NCBI GenBank assembly: GCA_025024175.1
Contig: QCXZ01000041.1
Span: 119,786-183,785, forward strand
DNA length: 64,000 bases
Source of the DNA: Rhyzopertha dominica
Lineage: Eukaryota > Arthropoda > Insecta > Coleoptera > Bostrichidae
Direction of reading: 5' to 3'
Shown here: in pieces, positions 62,001 to 64,000 of the stretch
How positions within the stretch are numbered: the first letter of the stretch is position 1
Layout: every line of letters begins with the position of its first letter
Made by a program: the position numbers and the translations under genes
The notes under the pieces: generated by a model
What the model saw: the letters and a program-made list of their open reading frames with translations, nothing else
What the model was told of the DNA's origin: nothing
The model's database searches: none

Positions 62001-63645
62001 CCCCAACTTGTACCAGCAAGCTTATGCAGACTGTTATTTCTATAGTCTGTAATTTTTTTACTGACGTTTTCTAGATGTTTCTTGTACATTAGAGACGTTA
62101 CTCCAAGGTATTTTGGCGAGAAGTTATGTTAAAGAATTATCTTATTTGAAATAATTTGAAGCTGTTTCCTTTTTGGTGACTGTTGAGATGAAAGCAAGTT
62201 ACTTCTGTCTTCAATGGAATAGGGCACAAGCGCCAGGTTTTAAAATAGCGATTCATAATCTCGATGTCACTAGAAAGGTTTTATTCAAGTACAGAAAAGT
62301 CTTTACTTTGCAAAGCCAATGCCATGTCGTCTGCATACACAAATTTTCTCTATTGAGTTACTGGAAGGTCACTTATGTAAAGGTTGAAAAGAATAGGCGG
62401 CAGAACCGATCCTTGTGGAAGATCATTATTCAAAATCCTGAATTTGCTACACTTTTCTCTCCCAAAAACACTCTGAATTGACGTTGGGATAGCATTCGTT
62501 CGATGAGCTTCACAGTCTTTCCACATTTCAGAGTATTAAATAGTTTTAGGATCAATCCATCTTTCCACACAGTATCGTAGGCCGCCGATAAGTTTATGAA
62601 CACTAGTTTCAATTTTCAAAGTAGGCACAATGGACAAATAAAACAAAATACGTCCAGTAACCTTGATCTCTACATTTATTGAATTATAATTATAATAATT
62701 AATTAATTAATTTCATGTCGTACTGTTATCGATTTTTGTTGGAATATTTTTTACCGATTTCTTATTTTTAAAATATTATCTTAATTTCATGTTGCTGTGA
62801 ACACTCCTAACCTAATTTTTACAATAACTTCTGCTTAAATGAATGTTATTATTTTTTATTTTAGCCTGCATTGCAAAAATTTGCAAACGCCAATCTTTTT
62901 GCAATATTATTTCCGTCAGATTTGCAAAGTGTTTGTTATATTTGGTAGGAGTAAACAAAAGCAAAATGTTTATTTCTCCAGTCGTACAAAGAAAATTTCA
63001 AAAAGATTCTGCCAAACTTTGAAGCATTGTTATCTTGTTTACATAAGTGTTTGATTAATTTCTAAGAAATTTTGGAATTTATCTTTTACAGGGTGCTATT
63101 TTTTATAATACCAAAGCCAAAATTGTAATTTTTAAACAACGATTAAAAGCACTCACCGCTCTTCTCGGTTTCCGCCATGCTTCCAATAAATATAGCAATA
63201 AACCATTCCAGAGAATACTGATACATCGGATCCACGTTGGACAGATCGGACAAGCAAAAGAACAATATCTGCCCCCGATTGGCCACGGGAATATATTGGG
63301 CCCTCGTATTATCTATGTCGATCTGGGTGATCTCAGCCGCCTCCACCTTATTCTGATGGAAACGTTACGCCGTGAGACTCGTATCGAATATAAATAGCTT
63401 GCCGCGCGTTTTTTCTTACCTTTATGTCGTCGCTCTTCACCTTGGACGCCTCCAGAGTTATAATAAAGTCCAAATCGTCCAGTGGAGAGCCCTCTGATGT
63501 GCTCAATTTGTACAGGATACGGTCTTGGATCTCCTTCAGTTCCTGTTTCATCTGCGCGCTGCTGATTACTATGGCGCTCCTTTGTTCCTCTAAATCTGGC
63601 CTTTCCTGCATCACCACTAGAGCCAGCAGTTGGTCTTGCAGGCCA
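50006..63645 (-). CDS. DNAH1: Axonemal dynein heavy chain, DNAH1 type, C-terminal 914 residues (partial; 5' part off the window)
   Basis: Inner-arm dynein motor of cilia and sperm flagella. Exons 5' to 3': 63645-63420, 63352-63157, 60859-60666, 60539-60385, 58631-58265, 54701-54355, 53465-53228, 52428-52160, 51770-51544, 51385-51204, 50408-50279, 50220-50006. All phases agree. It opens with GLQDQLLALVVMQERPDLEE, the AAA5-flanking segment, then DPMYQYSLEWFIAIF. The AAA6/C-terminal region carries SISLGQGQGP, WVFFQNCHLAPSWMPRLEYL, ERRKFGPLGFNIPYEFTDGD, INYGGRVTDDWDRRC and YPVLYEESLNTVLIQE. The C-terminal barrel has GFYFPQAFLTGTLQNFARKY, AGTLSTTGHSTNY and the family ending GVALICALDY. FVLSTGTDPAAELYKFADKM, QLQPK-like spacing and the CALDY end fit DNAH1 better than DNAH3/7/12. 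Reading this far without a stop argues for a functional gene. Introns hold Penelope-like, mariner and non-LTR relics. Confidence 0.93.
53540..54005 (-). mobile_element. Penelope-like retroelement remnant, family C
   Basis: Minus strand: DVANLFGNISKQLVIKVL (motif A block), then LELISFILDNNYFTYQEKYY and, after a frameshift, (GL)CAMGSKLSPILAQYIMDHLL (GxxMGSxLSPxLA motif B), with KKFVYDLLLIIP at the YVDD position. The second box is degenerate (VYDL). It sits inverted to neither gene: same strand as DNAH1, within its intron between exons 6 and 7. Confidence 0.82.
56786..57722 (-). mobile_element. Penelope-like retroelement remnant (family A, copy 2), RT core with inverted terminal block
   Basis: Minus strand RT: LYVLPKIHKN, then PLRPVASYVNVPSYKLCKLA, VSFDVSNLFTSIPLNELL (motif A), DDGLPMGSPLSPVLAEIF (motif B), FWTRYIDDIFCIWTG (motif C) and VLHFLDLSMSV. 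Motif A to C is one open frame of 178 codons with a single N. It is truncated before the GIY-YIG domain at 56786 and just upstream of the PKIH box. At 57674-57722 the family's 49-nt terminal block sits in the opposite orientation to the RT, the inverted 5' arrangement often seen in Penelope-like copies. Confidence 0.9.
57722..58010 (-). repeat. Divergent satellite monomer, inverted relative to the main array
   Basis: Aligns to the reverse complement of the 1-10318 monomer: aatcggagac, caaaggggttggcct, gctcaaaatcg, gatgtattttgaactgcaga, gggctaggac and gcgaaccgttgtagctagcgacca all match in order. ggtccaaatcagtaa occurs at 57722 and 57993, marking one unit of 271 bp and the start of the next. 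It abuts the Penelope terminal block with no gap. Confidence 0.8.
58735..58870 (-). mobile_element. Mariner-like transposase C-terminal remnant, copy 2
   Basis: The minus strand reads FNGITLLSKRWQRVLDTQGD followed by HNERLH, the same family as 32050-32290 at both DNA and protein level. It lies in the DNAH1 intron between exons 4 and 5. Confidence 0.65.
58871..60384. other. DNAH1 intron, nothing recognised
   Basis: AT-rich sequence with only short open frames lacking any family signature. Confidence 0.6.
61140..62640 (-). mobile_element. Non-LTR retrotransposon (Jockey/CR1-like) remnant, longer copy
   Basis: Minus strand: FINLSAAYDTVWKDGLILKL (RT motif A), then NDLPQGSVLPPILFNLYISD (motif B) and KFVYADDMALALQSKD (motif C, YADD), followed after decay by the C-terminal domain PILSNIAPPEIRRQFATYKA and PRRSCVTLNRVCTGHGKCKF. 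It is 5'-truncated before motif A and has several stops. Its 3' untranslated part contains two copies of a 31-bp unit (agatacatacatgtatgtatttattctggat on the plus strand, 61214-61276). Confidence 0.9.
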
Positions 63646-64000
63646 CTGAGGAATTAAGAGGATTATAATTGCTACGGGCAACGTAAAGACCCAATGGAAT
63701 GATGGATATTAGGGTTTTAGTTAATCGAATTGCTGCTGAATGGATCGTTAAGAAACAGCGAGTCATTTGTTCAGTACAATCTAATTCTTCCATGGCTAAC
63801 TTCTTCTGATTGATTGAACTAGCGTATGTGTTTGTTTTTTAAGCTTCCTGAATGCTTTGTGAGTCTTCTACAGATCTATTATCGCACTTGAAACAGATCG
63901 GTGTAATTGTATTTGACCTATTTTTGGACATGTCGTGTCTCGCCGTTTTACTCTATTGAACATTAAACAGCTTGCTACAGGCTACTAGAAGCGGATACAT
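63646..64000. other. DNAH1 intron running off the right edge
   Basis: No exon seen. The first visible DNAH1 exon begins at a CAG acceptor at 63645 in mid-codon, so further exons must lie beyond position 64000. Confidence 0.7.

Noticed and set aside
50006..63645. Assignment to DNAH3/DNAH7/DNAH12
   Set aside because: The ending CALDY, the TGTLQNFARKY and the IYEFTDGD-type blocks fit DNAH1 better; only a full phylogeny would settle it.

Overview
The window is nuclear DNA of an insect. It has short exons with consensus GT/AG splice sites in an AT-rich, transposon-littered background. It carries SLIMP, a seryl-tRNA synthetase paralogue known only from insects, plus several Penelope-like, non-LTR and Tc1/mariner relics. 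I could not fix the order; a beetle-like genome is my leaning, without proof. A few single N positions are present.

Layout. 1-10318 is a homogeneous satellite array of about 35 monomers of about 294 bp, followed by two decayed outlying copies (10796-11031 and about 11398-11480). A possible small two-exon gene with its own poly(A) signal lies at 11144-12028 (minus). 13164-46282 (minus) is one long gene that I could assemble exon by exon with matching splice phases: Bap170/ARID2, 18 coding exons and 1646 residues. Its two largest introns (26841-33533 and 34046-46035) hold transposon remains, four CpG-rich islands and a candidate nested two-exon gene on the plus strand (40637-42346). 47368-49215 (plus) encodes ZNF593 and SLIMP, whose reading frames overlap by 14 bases. 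50006-63645 (minus) holds the last 12 exons (914 residues) of an axonemal dynein heavy chain of DNAH1 type, whose 5' part lies beyond the right edge.

How the genes relate. Bap170 and ZNF593 are head to head across about 1.1 kb, so they probably share a bidirectional promoter region. ZNF593 (ribosome biogenesis) and SLIMP (mitochondrial) are probably made from one dicistronic transcript. SLIMP and the dynein gene converge tail to tail, with poly(A) signals about 745 bp apart.

Points most worth following up: the ZNF593/SLIMP overlap; a strong in-phase alternative terminal exon inside the ARID-coding part of Bap170; a hammerhead-ribozyme-like terminal motif shared by two Penelope-like remnants; a divergent inverted satellite monomer directly abutting one of those remnants; and the nested candidate gene, whose donor is the first of three donors spaced exactly 176 bp apart.
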